From: Histoplasma ohiense
Lineage: Eukaryota > Ascomycota > Eurotiomycetes > Onygenales > Ajellomycetaceae
DNA length: 64,000 bases
Direction of reading: 5' to 3'
Assembly: GCA_017607445.1 (NCBI GenBank)
Contig: JAEVHH010000003.1
Coordinates: forward strand, 5,208,001 to 5,272,000
A program made the position numbers and the translations under genes. The notes beneath the pieces are model-generated. The model made no database searches. It saw only the letters and a list, made by a program, of their open reading frames with translations, and was not told the DNA's origin. Positions 34,640 through 47,399 of the stretch are shown here, one piece after another (the first letter of the stretch is position 1; each line of letters opens with the position of its first letter).

Positions 34640-36187
34640 ACTGATAAAGCTCTGAGTAGTCACTCACTTGCAGAATGCTAGTCTGATGAACTGTGTTGAC
34701 TGAATTGATTGAGTGAATGGTGTAGATATCATCACTGTGATCATTGATGCTGACTGTGCTGATGATGATTGTCATTTCTGAGTGTCTCTGTAATATCTGT
34801 TGTCAAGATGATGGACAGCTGCTAGCTTCTTTTGAGTTAGATGTCTGAGAATGCTGTTCACACATCTGAGTGCAGCAGAGCAGTGCTGATGCTCAGCTGA
34901 GTAGAGTTGACAGCAGTTGACACACTGTGATGCTTTCTTACACTTCACATCTATTGATCTCTTGTGCTGACTTGTGAACTCACCACAGTTGGAGCATCTC
35001 ATCAGTTGCACACACTTTGATGAATAACAGTATCTCTGATATTCTGAGTCATGTCTCACTGTCAGTGATCTTTTCTCAATGAGTCTGATCCTCTCACTGA
35101 TATTGAAGAGTGAGAAGTCTTTCACTGAGATGAGAAAGAAGACAATTCATGTAATCTTCTCTGTCTTAAAATTCACTTTATATCATAAGGGTTGACAGCT
35201 CACTGATTTTATCTTTGTCTGAGTCAGAATCTCTCTCTCAATCATTTTATCTGTGAGAATTCTAGCCTCTTCTCAGTTCTGAATAAATTTCAGAATCTCT
35301 GAAACAGTATAATTGTACCACCACTCTGATAGCTGAATCTCTGTGATGTCAAGAACTTCACAGAGAGTAGCCACTGTCTTCTCAGTGATCAGAGCATCAT
35401 GTATGTCTCTGTTGCTTGATGTGATCACTCAATTTGTTCTGATGAGTTTCATCTTCAGCACATTAGTCACATTCCTCACTCTCTGAATGTTTGCAACAAT
35501 TGTCTGCTGCACAGCATATGACTGCAGCTGAGTGATCTGTTTCTCTGACTGAAGAATAATGAGAACTTGTGGGTTCTTCTGCTGCTTTGTGTTCTCTGTG
35601 AGACTTCTTGACTGACTGATGTTCTTGAGCTGCAGACTGGCTCCACTAGCTCTGTCAGCTGAGAAAGCTGCAATCTTGACAGAGATAGCTTCAGAGAGAG
35701 CAGAATTTTTCCTCTTCTATACAATGTCTGCTCAGATAGTCAGCTCTTTCACAGTTGTCTTCACTGAATTTGACTGTGGATGAGTATCTGAGGCAGTATT
35801 CTTTTTCAGAGTTGATGCTGCATTCAGATCTGCTGTCATATATGTGATGAATCTTTCACAGAAGACTTGAACAAAGTTCTGACTGACTGACTGTTTTTTC
35901 TTTTCAATTCAGCTGTTCAGAGTTCTTGTCAATCTGATGAGAGTCTTCTGTTACAGATTCTGTTGCTGTTGAGCCTTCTCAAACTGCTTCTGTAGCTGAG
36001 AGATAACTGTGAGAATGCTGTCACTGACTTCTTTGAGAACTGAAGAAGATATTGTAACAGTCTTTCTCTGTCTCTTGTCAGTCTTTTCAGTAACAAAATT
36101 GATCAGTGACTTCAGCTTCAGTGATCTGGTGTAGGCTGTGTTGATGTTCTTGAATGGATGGGAGGGTGTTGAGGGCTCCATGACCAC
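34640..36187 (-). pseudogene. LINE ORF1 (gag-like, zinc knuckles)
   Basis: It starts MVMEPSTPSHPFKNINTAYTR at 36187. A Gln-rich coiled region follows (to about 35951), then mutated middle sequence. Cys-rich knuckles lie at about 34880-35000 (CSNCGEF..H..C and CVNCCQLYSAEHQHC). This is the nucleic-acid-binding ORF1 typical of Tad-clade LINEs. Several TGA stops. Confidence 0.75.
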
Positions 36188-36351
36188 TCAATCTGTGCAG
36201 TACACACATGTGGAGTAATTGCAGAGAGTGTGCGATGATGTTGAATGGGTTGAAGGGTTAAAATTATATGAAAAACAGTTAGAAAATGGAAAAAAAAATT
36301 CAAATGTACCTCTACGTTCGTGGGTAGTTGTAAGGATGTGATTCAGAGATG

Positions 36352-36723
36352 GAGGGTGCTGCAGAGCAGTTTGAAGTGTACACATTTGTTCAGTGAAATT
36401 CTCTGCAATTTTGAAGTATATGAAACTGAGACAGATTGTTATTCAACAGACAAAGATCAGCACAGAATTCACTGTATATTGAGAGCTTCAGACATTCTAT
36501 ACTTCAGTTATGTAACTGAAAGTTCAAGTTCTTGAACAATATATTGATTTTGACAGCATCATCTCAGTCTTGCTCATCTGCTTCTAGAAGCTTGTAATCA
36601 AATTCAGAAAGATAAGTTGTCAACATAACATTCATCTGATGAGTTTGATTAAGCCAGTCTAACATCTTGGCTTGAAGTGTAGAATTGAGAAAGAGAGAGT
36701 TGAGTTGTCAGAAGACTAGCTCT
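36352..36723 (-). pseudogene. gag fragment of gypsy copy D
   Basis: It corresponds to the middle of family-2 gag (compare 41040-41440 in copy E, strongly similar). It lies between the LINE duplication and the GCTCT duplication of copy E. Confidence 0.8.
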
Positions 36724-37194
36724 TATAACGGGCGTACTTCGATTAACGATTTGATACTATTCTAATTACAGATTATGAATTGATTAAGAAAAGAAAGAGA
36801 AAAGAAATCAGAAGAAAAGGTCGTACAAAGAGGGTTCTTATAGAGGAAAGTTCAGAGCAGAAGAATATCAGAAGCCACTCCACAGTGAAGTGTGAAGCAG
36901 AAGAACATTAAAAGGTACACATAAGAATTGTTAGAAGCTACACAAGTGTGGAATGTGAGATGAGGGAATCATTGAGAGCTACACAGAAGAATTGTTAGAG
37001 ACTATGTGAGTGTGGAACACAGAGCAGAGGAATGTAAGAAGCTACACAGAAGAATTGTTAGAGACTACATGAGTGCAGAGCATGGAGTGGAAGAACATCA
37101 AGGGTTACACAAGATCACAATGGCCAGAAGTGAGTGAGTGCAGAAGAGAAGTTGATTGTGTAAGTTAATTACTAATAAGTGCTAATCTGTCACA
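36724..37194 (-). repeat. 3' LTR of gypsy copy E
   Basis: It is 471 bp and matches 42225-42695. It contains two fewer 63-bp units than the LTRs of C and D. Outer end keeps CG (ACGGGCGTACTTCG). Confidence 0.9.
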
Positions 37195-37204
37195 TTATCC
37201 CCCC

Positions 37205-40200
37205 CTATCAGAGTGAGTGAGGACTTGTAGGTGTTGAGGGCGGCAGTGTCCTCCAAGACAGATGCAGATTCCCAGATCAGATGATTGTATCCTACTCATT
37301 TGACAAGGTATTTATGATAGTGGTGGTTGATTCTATTGTCAAGAATTGCTTTGATTTCCCACTTGAGTTCATTGTCTTCTTCTATGATGGCAGGTGACTG
37401 TCAATTGGAGATTCTCTGTGAGGGGAATGGATCCTCAGCTGCGGGTCGGAGCAGATTCATATGAAAGATGTTGTGGATGTCAGATGAGATGTCAAGTTGA
37501 TAATTGTGTGTGTCTAGCACTTTCTTCACTGTATACTTGATGTGGTGATAATCTAGTATACACAAGGGATGATCTGTTCTTATGTTCTTGAGATTCAGTC
37601 AGACTTTGTCTTCTACATGATATCAGATTGCAGAACTTCTTCTGATGTTTGTTTGATTCTTGTAATTTTGCTGAGCACTGATCATTGAAGCTTCTGCTCA
37701 TTTGTGAACTTTCTTCAGCTTGCTCATGATGTTCTCTGCTGTCTGTATGAGGCTGTGGGTGTATGTGGTTTCTCAGAGAGTCTTGGGGAAGTCCAGAACC
37801 TCTAAGTTGTATTTATATAGAAGGAAGAATGAGCTTACATCTGTTGTAGTGAAATCTCAACTGTTAATTGCAATCTCAGCATGTGACAGCAGATTGCTTC
37901 AGTTGTCTTGCATGTAATTGCAGAACTTATGAAGGATGTTCTTTACCATTTGTATCATTCTCTCAGTAGCTCCATCAGTCTCTGAATGGTACACTGTTGA
38001 TAACTTTCATTCAATTTTTAATAATTGATATACACAGGCTCAGAGTGCACTGATGAATTGACTGTCTCTATCTGACACAATGAATGAAGGCAGACTGTGT
38101 ATATGATAGAATGAGCTTCTGATGAAGGCATCTGCAACTACTTCAGTGTTCATCTTGTCACAGAGCTGTAGTATTACACTCTTGCTGAGTTGATCAACAA
38201 TGACTAGAATGTTTGTAGAACCTCTGCTTTTGAATAAGAAAACTGTAAAATTGATAGCTATATCACATCAAGTTCAGTTGAGAACAGATAGAAGCTTCAG
38301 CATTTCTTTTCAGTGTTCATACTATGCTGTCACTGAGCCACAGTAATCACAGTTGTGTATGAACCAGTGTATGTCTTTCAATATATCTGATCAGTAGAAT
38401 TCTTGAATGATAATGTTGTACATGATTTTGTGTTCTGAGTGCTCAGTCATTGATGAGTCATGAATTTCTTGCATGATCTGTGTTCATAGAGGTTCTGAAT
38501 TGGGGATCCATTGTCTATCTCAAAAGTGTAAGCAGTTGTCATCATCAATTGAACATGCTGAGATATCCATTCTTGAGTATACATCTGCAAAGAATTGAGA
38601 TGCTTTACTTTGTATAGCTTTGACAGCTTGCTGTCAGAATTCATCTGCTTCTGCTGCTAGTCTTCATTATTCTTTGAGCAAGGGTTCTTGAGCTTGGAAC
38701 TGATTGATATGTACATGGGGTTTGTCTGATTGTGTAGGACTTTCTATGATTGCAGGGTTGATTAACTGATGCTCTCAGTGTTTCCATCTGTCATCTAGGT
38801 CATCAGATGGCATATCTTGTTCTCAGTGGAACAGAGCATCCACAAGGGTGTTCTCTACTCCAGGTTGATAATGAATTGTGAATGAAAAACAGCTAAGGAA
38901 CAATGATCAATGCATATGTCTCTTGATGAGCTTATGAGTGATTGTGAAGTATTCTAAGTTCTTATGATTGGTAACAATCTCAAACTTCTCAACACTCATA
39001 AGTTCAGACTTCCATTCTTCAAGACATTGTATGATTGCTAGAAGCTTCTTGTTGTAGATCTTGTAGTTGCATTCAGTGGATGACATCTTTTTCAAGGTGA
39101 AGGCACAGAGTTGTAGAACACTTTTGTTATCATATTGCATTAGTGCTCTGTCTACTACATAATCTGAGGCATCTGTTTTGAGAATTGTATGCTTATCTGA
39201 ATCAAATGATTGCAGCATTGAGGTGTTTGTGAACATATGCTTCAGCTTTTTGAATACTGCATCTGCTTTGTCAGTCCATTGAAATACAGTGTCTTTCCAG
39301 GTCAGGTTTGTCAGTGGTTGTACAATATCAGAGAAGTCTTTGATGAATCTTTGATAGAAGTTGATGAATTCTAGAAAGCTTCTAGTCTCTTTTACTGAGA
39401 CTGATGTCTCTCAGTTGAGGATTGCTTCCATCTTCTTAGAATCCATGTGTATGCCTTTTTCAGCTTTGATGATGAATTCTAGATAGGTTGTAGACTTAAT
39501 CTCAAAGTTGCATTTGTCAATGTCCACTTGCAGTCCAGCTTTACATAGATGGTCAAGCACTTATCATATGTGCTTGCAGTGCTCAGTGAGCAGTCCATCA
39601 GTGAAGATCAGAATATTGTTCATGTATGCTGAGATGATCTCATTGAACAGATCTCATAGAGCTCAGTTAATGTATTTCTGGAACATGCTTGAGATGTTCA
39701 CTAATTCAAAGGGGGTCACTGTCCATTTGTATAATCTGTAATGTGTACAAAAAGTGGTTAGCCATTTGTCACCTTCATTAATCCTTATCTTATAGAAGGC
39801 TGCAGAGATGTCAAGCTTTGTAAATCATTTTGCTTTTTCTATTTGTTTGAGTGTTTCATTGATGAGTGGGAGAGAGTATTGATTCTTCTGTGTAATCTTG
39901 TTGAGTTCTTGATAGTCAATGCAGAATTGTAAGTCTTCTTCTGATTTCTTCACAAACAGTACAGATGCTGTGGTGGGTGAGTTGCTAACACAAATAAAGT
40001 CTTTGTTCAGTAATCTGTTGAATGTTTTTCATAGAACAAGAAGCTTGTTGTGTGATATACTGTAGAGAGAACTTCAGAGTGGTTGTGGGTTCTTATCATC
40101 TTTCTTGATGAGCTTGATCATATAATCTATACTGGGTTCTTGATGAGGGGGAAGCTTTTCAGCTTCTTTCTCATCAAACACATCTGTGAAGTCTTTGTAT

Positions 40201-40760
40201 GATTTGAATAGTTTCTTGCATGATTTCTTGGAATCTTTGGGTTCTAACTTTTCTAACACTTTTTTGATATTCATCATGCTAGCAGTGAACACTTGAATGT
40301 TCTTCTTCTCATGCACTTGGTGGGTTAGTAGTTTGTATGCTTTCACTGATATCTGAGTGAGATCAGTGGTTCTATCAACATCCTTCTTGTAAACACAGTC
40401 ATCTTCTGAGAAAATAAGGCAGTGGTTGCATGCATTCAACAAGGTTCCAAATTCTGTGAGCCATGATAGACTGAGCATTAGATTGTACTCAAGGTCTTGT
40501 ATTTTGTATATGTATACATTCTTTTTCTCATGTCCTTCTACATCAATGTTAAATCTTATCATGTTGTAGAAGGCTGATCCTCTGGGGTCATCAAATTCAC
40601 TAAGCTTACACAGCTTGGAAAAGAGGATATGCTGAAGCTTATGCTTCTCAACCAGCTGAGTGTCTATAAGAGCATAATGAAGAAAACCACTGTCTATCAT
40701 TGCTTGTACATTGACTAGGCTATTTACAATGACAGAGATCATAATTGCATTCACTTGCAT
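37205..40760 (-). pseudogene. pol of gypsy copy E
   Basis: The longest intact frame is 40760-40074 (228 residues). It has protease MIDSG at about residue 21, the linker and the start of RT-proximal sequence (EKLPPHQEPSIDY). RT follows with YMNN near 39620, then RNase H (38907-39236, KTDASDYVVDRAL). Integrase includes sequence around 37960-38660. The chromodomain ends near 37215-37330. TGA stops are fewer than in C and D. Confidence 0.85.
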
Positions 40761-40799
40761 CTTCTGCTTGAATCTTCAGCTAGCTTTCTACTTCTTGAG

Positions 40800-41837
40800 C
40801 TCTTGTCTGTGTTTTAGAGTGAGAGCTCATCTTTTCCCTGTTCTTGCCTGTCCACAGATGACACAGTGTTCATGTGTGTGGGGGGTTTACTCAGAGTGAT
40901 TGCATTCAGACATTGATTCACAAAGTGCTCTGACTTGTCACAGTGTATGCAGACTTCTCTGGCAATTTGATCAGCAGCATTCTTCTCTGAGACATTGAGA
41001 ACTCTCAGATGACTTGTGTTTATGTGTGGGACTCAGTTCATTGATTCTGATTCAGAGGCAGAGGATGCTGCAGAGCAGTTCAGAGTGTATATATTTGTTC
41101 AGCAGAATCCTCTGCAATTTTGAAGCATGCAGAACTGAGACAGATCATTGTTCAACAGACAAAGATCAGCACAGAATTCACTGTATGTTGAGAGCTTCAG
41201 ACACTCTACACTTCAGTTATGCAACTGAAAGTTCAAGTTCTTGAATAATATATTGATCTTGACAGTGTCATCTCAGTCTTGCTCATCTGCTTCTAGAAGT
41301 TTGTAATTGAATTCAGAAAGATAAGTTGTCAACATGACATTCATCTGATGAGTTTGATTAAGCCAGTCTAATGTCTTGACTTGAAGCATAGAATTGAGGA
41401 AGAGAGAGTTGAGTTGTTGAAAGACTAGCTCTGATGTACACTGATGGTTCTGACAATGACTCATTCAGGGTTGGAATTTTGCTAATGTGTTGCCATTCAA
41501 TCTGCTATGAATATACCACACTTGATTGGATAGTGAGCCTATTGCTTGTCCATTGATGTTCAATTTGGTGTTTGCTTTTGACTTCCACACAAGGTAGAGT
41601 GCTAGATCTCTCTCATATTTGTTGAGGATTGAAAGCTTCTCTCTTGGAGGCTTTTTGTGAGGCGTGGGTGTAGAAGGAATGGTGAATGTGGAAGTGCTTA
41701 TCTCAGCAAGTCATTGTTGCAATTCAGTCATCTGTAGCATCTGCTGCTGAAGGATGCTTCATAGGTCTAAGTTATCATCCACCGCATTCAGATGCAGCAG
41801 GTGTTTGTAGAATTGTTTATAGTTCATTTTGATATCT
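40800..41837 (-). pseudogene. gag of gypsy copy E
   Basis: It starts MNYKQFYKH at about 41837. The capsid region is at 41273-41464 (63 codons open: SHCQNHQCTSELVFQQLN) and the CCHC knuckle near 40910-40960. A few TGA stops are present. Confidence 0.78.
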
Positions 41838-42224
41838 AAGAACATGTAATAATAAAAAAAAGAAAAAGGAATATTTGTAGACACTCAGTCCTCTCACAGG
41901 CACTATTTGCAGTGTTGCAGCACTAAGCTTGATCAAGCTTCTTTGTGAACACTATTCACAGTGTTACAGTTCATAGGCACTCAGGCCTTATAGAACACAG
42001 TTGATTGTGTTTTGAATGCTTAGACACAACAGTCTATATAACTAACAATAGAGGCACTCAGGCCCACAAGGGATCTCTTGTAACAACTAGGCACTCGGGC
42101 CTGTAAACAACACACTCAGATGTAAGAACTGGTAACAAGACACTCGGGCCTTAAACAACACACTCAGATGTAAGAACTAATAACAAAGCACTCAGATCTA
42201 AAACACAGAGGAATCAATTTGTAA
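41838..42224 (-). promoter_or_regulatory. Leader of copy E with repeated GGCCYGAGTGCCT motif
   Basis: On plus the motif AGGCACTCGGGCC / AGGCACTCAGGCC appears about six times between 41880 and 42200 (for example near 41947, 42051, 42089, 42140). The same motif, degraded, occurs in the leaders of C (12244-12644) and D (43110-43474). Role unknown: packaging, priming or translation control are possible. Confidence 0.55.
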
Positions 42225-42695
42225 TGTAACAGATGTACTTCGATTAATGATTTGATACTATTCTAATTACAGATTATGAATTGATTAAGGAAAGAAAGAG
42301 AAAAGAAATCAGAAGAAAAGGTTGTACAAAGAGGGTTCTTATAGAGGAAAGTTCAGAGTGGAAGAATATCAGAAGCCACTTCACAGTGGAGCACAGAGTG
42401 GAAGAACATTAAGAGGTACACATAAGAATTGTTAGAAGCTACACAAGCATGGAATGTGGGGCGGGGGAATCATTGAGGGCTACACAGAAGAATTGTTAGA
42501 GACTACACAAGTGTGGAACACAGAGCAGGGGAATGTAAGGAGCTATGCAGAAGAATTGTTAGAGACTACACAAGTGCAGAGCATGGAGCAGAAGAACATC
42601 GAGGGTTACACGAGGTCACAACAGCCAGAAGCGAGCGGGTGCAGGAGGGGAGTTGATTGCGTAAGTTAATTACTAACAGGTGCTAACCCATCACA
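42225..42695 (-). repeat. 5' LTR of gypsy copy E
   Basis: It is 471 bp, ending CCCATCACA before GCTCT. The second half keeps many CG and GG sites (GAAGCGAGCGGGTGCAGG). Confidence 0.9.
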
Positions 42696-43474
42696 GCTCT
42701 GACATACACTGATAATTCTGACAATAACTCATTCAGAGTTGAAATTTTGCTAATGCATTGTCATTCAATCTGCTATGAATATACCACACTTGATTGGATA
42801 GTGAGTCTATTGCTCATTCATCAATGTTCAATTTGATATTCACTTTTGACTTCCACACAAGATAGAGTGCTAGATCTCTTTTGTATTTATCAAGAATTGA
42901 AAGCTTCTCTCTTGAGAGCTTTTTGTGAGATGTGGGTGTAGAAGAAACAGTGAATGTGAGAGTGCTCATCTCAGTAAATTATTGTTGCAATTCAGTCATC
43001 TATAGTGTCTGCTGCTGAAGAATGCTTTGTAGATCTAAGTTATCATCCACTGTGTTTGAGTATGATGGATGTTTGTAGAATTGCTCATAGTTCATTTTGA
43101 TATCTAAGAACATATAATAATAAAAGAAAAAAGAAAAGAAATACTTGTAGACACTCAGTTCTCTCACAGACACTATTCACAGTGTTGCAGTGCTAAGCTT
43201 GATCAAGCTTCTTTATGAACACTATTCACAGCATTACAGTTTGTAGACACTCAGATCTTATAGAACATAGTTGATTGTGTTTCAGACACTTAGATATGAC
43301 AGTCTATATAACTAATGATAAGAACATTCAGACTCACAAGAGATCTCTTGTAATGACTAGACACTCAGATCTGTAAACAACACACTCAGATGTAAGAATT
43401 GATAACAACATACTTGAATGTAAGAACTAATAACAAGACACTCAGATCTTAAATACAGAAGAATCAATTTGTAA
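42696..43474 (-). pseudogene. gag N-terminus and leader of gypsy copy D
   Basis: It continues D after copy E: gag codons down from about 43095, then the leader with degraded ACACTCAGATCT motifs. Confidence 0.8.
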
Positions 43475-44073
43475 TGTAATAAGCATATTTCAATTAACAA
43501 TTTGATACTATTCTAATTACAGATTACAAATTGATTAAGAAAAGAAAGAGAAAAGAAATCAGAAGAAAAGATTGTATGAAGAGGATTTTTATAGAGAGAA
43601 TTTCAGAGTGAAAGAATATCAGAAGCCACTTCACAGTGAAGCACAGAGTGGAAGAATGTTAAGAGCTACACAGAAGAATTGTTAGAAACTATATGAGTTT
43701 GAAGTGTGAGATGAGAGAATCATTGAGAGCTACACAGAAGAATCATTAGAAACTACACAAGCACAGAGTGTGAAGCAGAAGAATCATTGAAGACTACACA
43801 GAAGAATCATTAGAGACTACATGAGCACAGAGTGTGAAGTGAAAGAATCATTGAAGACTATATAAAAGAATCATTAGAGACTATATAAGTGTGGAACACA
43901 GAGTGAGAGAACATTAGAAGCTACACAGAAGAATCATTAGAGACTATACAAGCACAGAGCACAGAGTGAAAGAATGTCAAGAGTTACACAAGATCACAAC
44001 AGCCAGAAACAAGCAGGTGCAGAAGAGGAGTTGATTGCGTAAGTTAATTACTAATGAGTGCTAACCCGTCACA
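43475..44073 (-). repeat. 5' LTR of gypsy copy D
   Basis: It is about 599 bp, TGTAATAA...CCCGTCACA, with repeated units of about 63 bp (CTACACAGAAGAATCATTAGA). GTAGT (44074-44078) would be the target duplication; its partner is outside the window. Confidence 0.85.
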
Positions 44074-44152
44074 GTAGTGAGAGTATAATGGAAAGAGGTA
44101 AGAATAAGTGAAGATAATAAGGAAATAATAAATGAGTGAGTGCATTACAGAA
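44074..44152. other. Short spacer between copies D and F
   Basis: It holds 79 bp of A/G-rich sequence with no recognised feature. Copy F's retained part begins at about 44153. Confidence 0.5.
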
Positions 44153-45427
44153 TGTATTCAATTCTTCTCTAATATCTTTTCAATATATTCTCAGAGGACA
44201 GAGAGTTCTTGAGGTGATAAGTTATATATCAGTCAGTATGAAGATTTCTTGCCAGGTTTGAGATCTATAACATGATTGTGAGATGCATGTTCTGTGTCAG
44301 ATATGTTTTCTCAGAATACATCAAGATAATCTTTATAATCATCTGAGATATTTGACTCAGTTGCTGCACTTGCAGCTTGTAATGATAAAGCAGTGAATAT
44401 AATATTGCCATCATCAATTAGTGTTGTGAATTCTTTAGCAGTATTCAGATGTATATGATTAATATTCAATGCTTTTTTATAGATTCAGCATCTTCACACT
44501 CAGTTGATATCAGAATTCACAGCTTTCAATCACAGCATGCTTAAAATTATATCATATCTGCTAATATCAGCCTCTTTGAAATGGTGGAATTCTTCTCAGA
44601 GAATATGTTCATCATTGATAATCTTCATTGCAGCTCTTTGTTGTTTATATGATTTAACTCTATAATTATCAACTGCTTTCACTACTTTTGGTTTATCTTC
44701 TGTTTTCAAGAAATATTTTGATGCTCAAGTGTGGGACACAAAGTTTACATCTGTGTCAGAATTCACTAGTGTCCACATCATTGATCATTTCACTTCTGTC
44801 AGTATTTATATATTCATTGTCAATAACTGTTTATTTTGTAGTCTAGTTGTTCATATTTCCAATGCAGCAGCTGCTTCTATAATTGAAATTGCTGATTTTT
44901 TGCTTGTTGAACTTGATTGCACTTTTTGAGATGTAACATTCAACAATCATTTGCAATATGACTCTTTTTATGACAGTGAGAACACTTTTTCATTCAGTTA
45001 TATTTATCTTTCTTGATTTGTTCAGTTGAATCTGTTTGTTTCTCTTGTTTTCTCTTGTTCTGATGATTGCTAGATTTATCAGAATGATGCTGATTTTCTA
45101 TGAATATCACAGATCTTTCTTTGCAAATAGCATGCTGTTACTTTGATATATTTTTCTCAAGAGTCTGTAGAGTTCAAAGCAACTCTTTGTAGTTCTGAGG
45201 TTCTTGATTTTGATGGTTGAGTTCAGTGTGTAATATCTTCAATGTCTTACTACACAAGTTATCCATTCTTTGTTTTTTGCTATATGAGGGTAAGTAGTAT
45301 TCTCAGTCTTTGAGATATTTAGAGAAATTGTGTATTGATTGTCATTTTTGTTGTTTTGTATCTTGAAACTTTTGACTCATCAATTAATGCTGGTTCTGTG
45401 GATTGTTAATTTGCATTTCTAGATGTG

Positions 45428-45698
45428 TGTAAGAGATGGTTGTAGGTATAATTATGAGAGTAGTGTGAAGTACGCATGTAGAATGTTAAGAAGATAGCAA
45501 TCTCTATTATTCAAAGCTAATCACTGATCTTCTAATATCTATGGATATCAGCAAGCATTATATAGACAATCATCACATACTACAGCCATCTATGGTGCTG
45601 TGCACTATGTCTCTTCTCATTAATTCTGACATGTTCTGTGTTCTTCTATCACCACATAGCTATTTTCTAATATAGATATCTCTGTTGCATCTATTACA
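45428..45698 (-). repeat. 3' LTR of gypsy copy G
   Basis: It is 271 bp, preceded by ATGTG and paired with 52301-52571. Confidence 0.92.
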
Positions 45699-46241
45699 AT
45701 TATCTCTCTTCTTCAAAGGCCTGATCTTCAGGGCTTCTTACTGCAACATGTGAAGTTTGTAACATGTGCTGTGTGGTTAATATTGTATAGAGTTCACAGA
45801 ATTGGGCTGAATTAATTGTTGAGATTAATTTCAAAGTGTTGCTGTTTCAGAAGAACATTTTTCCATCTTCAGTGTCATTGCAGTTCAATCACAATTTAGA
45901 CACAACTTCTGAATCCCTTTTCTTTGACTTCTACATCAAAAATTGCACTCCATTGAAAATCATCACCAACATCATCACTAACAATTTTTTATTAAAAAAG
46001 AATACATTAATTTATCAAACAAAGTACACTGTATCTTTCTATGTGATTTTTATTGTGAAATTCAAAGTTTTGATTGTATGATTGTGTTTTCCATTTTGGG
46101 TTGAGTTTTGTGTTGTTGCAATTTCTTTGATCATCATTGCAATATTGATTTCAATCTTCAATATCTGTTTTTCTTTCTTGTTGCTTTTGCTTTTCCTTCT
46201 TCTTTGAATAAGGCCTTGATACTAATTAAAGTTATGATAGA

Positions 46242-47383
46242 ATGTCAGAATCAGCTGTTTCTGTTGCTGGTTCAGAGTCTATGAAGAATGATATGCTGTC
46301 TGTCATTGAGAGTATTTGCTTAGGTTGTCTGAAGAGATTGCAGAATCCTTCAGTATATTCTTGCTTTGTGAACAATGAATGGACATACTATCACATCTGT
46401 TATATATCAAATAGAAGTTGTGCTGTTGTAAGTTTTCTTAAACTGAGGTTGTTAAGAGTACTAACAGATTATAGATGTCTGAGTGCTTTCATGAAACTGA
46501 TTAATCTTTGATTAATGAATTTCATGAAATACTGCTCTCTGATGAAGTTCTGAATGAGAGATTTGCCATGTATCAAACTGCTGTTGCAAGGTTTGTACTT
46601 GACATGCAGATCTATGAGAATGCAGATGAGGTTCTAGAATTCTATATAAACTCTGATGATTTATTGTCACAGCAGAGTGTGGCATTTGATTATAGCAGTG
46701 TTTTAGAAAGTGTGTTTTCATGTTCTGCTATTACATTGATGTCATTCTCACTGAGTCAAGATCTTGATATGTTATTTGAGTTGATCAATAATGTAGACAA
46801 AGATGAGGAAGTGGATGATTCTGTTGAAGTATTAGAAAGAAACACAGCAGCATATTGCTGTTGTTGTATTCAACATTTGACAACATTCTCTCATCATCAT
46901 TGTGAGTCTGCTGAGAGTCAATGCAAAAAATGCAAGCACTGCTCAGTGATGAAGTATATCTGCATTCTAGTAAGTTATTATTCAAAACAGATGTTTTTAT
47001 GATATATAATATTAACTTTCTATTAGATGTCAGTGGATGCTGTTGAATTGACTCAGATGGTTATCAATGCTGCTGAGGATTTAATTGTCACTGATATGAA
47101 TGCTTTGAATGTTAACATTTTGCAGAATGCTGTGACTGTGATGATTAGATTCTTTACTGTGAAGATCTGAGAGATTCAGTGAGATGGTTCTTCTGAGACT
47201 TCAGCTGAAATGATGATTGATGAGATTCTGATGATTACATTGCTGATCACAGCTCTCAAGTCATCATTGAAATGTTGTGCTTTGTCAGTTGAGAAAATCT
47301 GAGATAATAAGCAGGTTTGTCTTGATGACAATTTTTTGAATGATACTGACCAAGCTGAAACAGATCTGTTTTTTAATTTCTGA
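46242..47383 (+). pseudogene. Accessory antisense gene of family-1 gypsy, copy G
   Basis: Exons are 46242-46427, 46475-46969 and 47027-47383. Introns are 47 bp (46428-46474, with TACTAAC) and 57 bp (46970-47026, with ATTAAC). Exon 1 has CLGC and other Cys residues in the positions seen in A; one Cys/His site differs (HICY instead of CYICH spacing retained). Exon 2 is open for 164 codons up to and through the donor, and includes CCCC and CKKCKHC clusters, so it covers the region broken by a TGA in A. A TAA lies early in exon 2, and exon 3 has several TGAs. The start ATG and both splice donors are intact. Confidence 0.75.
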
Positions 47384-47399
47384 GTGGAATAAGTATATT

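Larger units (their letters stand above)
29640..36338 (-). mobile_element. Full-length Tad1-like LINE
   Basis: It is 6699 bp between 13-bp duplications TGATTCAGAGATG (29627-29639 and 36339-36351), with a (CAAA)n 3' tail (on plus, TTTGTTTGTTTG from 29640). Minus-strand order is 5' UTR, ORF1 with zinc knuckles, ORF2 with AP endonuclease, RT, RNase H and a C-terminal Cys/His knuckle, then 3' UTR. Interior sequence is poor in CG and CC, but both extreme ends keep CG (CTACGTTCGTGGG near 36312; CGGACGCTGCCC region near 29690). Fragments of its 3' UTR recur at 56037-56679, 56862-57068 and 58087-58360. Confidence 0.88.
36724..42695 (-). mobile_element. Family-2 Ty3/gypsy chromovirus, copy E (complete, least mutated of family 2)
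   Basis: It is 5972 bp; LTRs of 471 bp lie at 36724-37194 and 42225-42695, flanked by GCTCT (36719-36723 and 42696-42700). Inner boundary on the left: TTATCCCCCCCTATC, complement of the polypurine tract. The order on minus is leader, gag, protease, RT, RNase H, integrase, chromodomain. GG and CC are still common (for example GGGGGGTTTACTC near 40880), so it has suffered less mutation than D, into which it is inserted. Confidence 0.92.
11543..44073 (-). mobile_element. Family-2 Ty3/gypsy chromovirus, copy D (old outer shell, fragmented by insertions)
   Basis: Pieces of one minus-strand element lie at 11543-11646, 26710-27111, 27499-29639, 36339-36723 and 42696-44073. Each junction is explained by an insertion with a target duplication (C: AACAG; SINE: CTCTCAGTGAGTT; LINE: TGATTCAGAGATG; E: GCTCT). 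From left to right the pieces run from the integrase N-terminus through RNase H, RT, protease and gag to the 5' LTR. The integrase core, chromodomain and 3' LTR must lie left of the hAT, outside the window. CG and CC/GG are almost absent. In 27541-27780 I counted no CG, no GG and one CC, but about two dozen CA. Confidence 0.85.
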
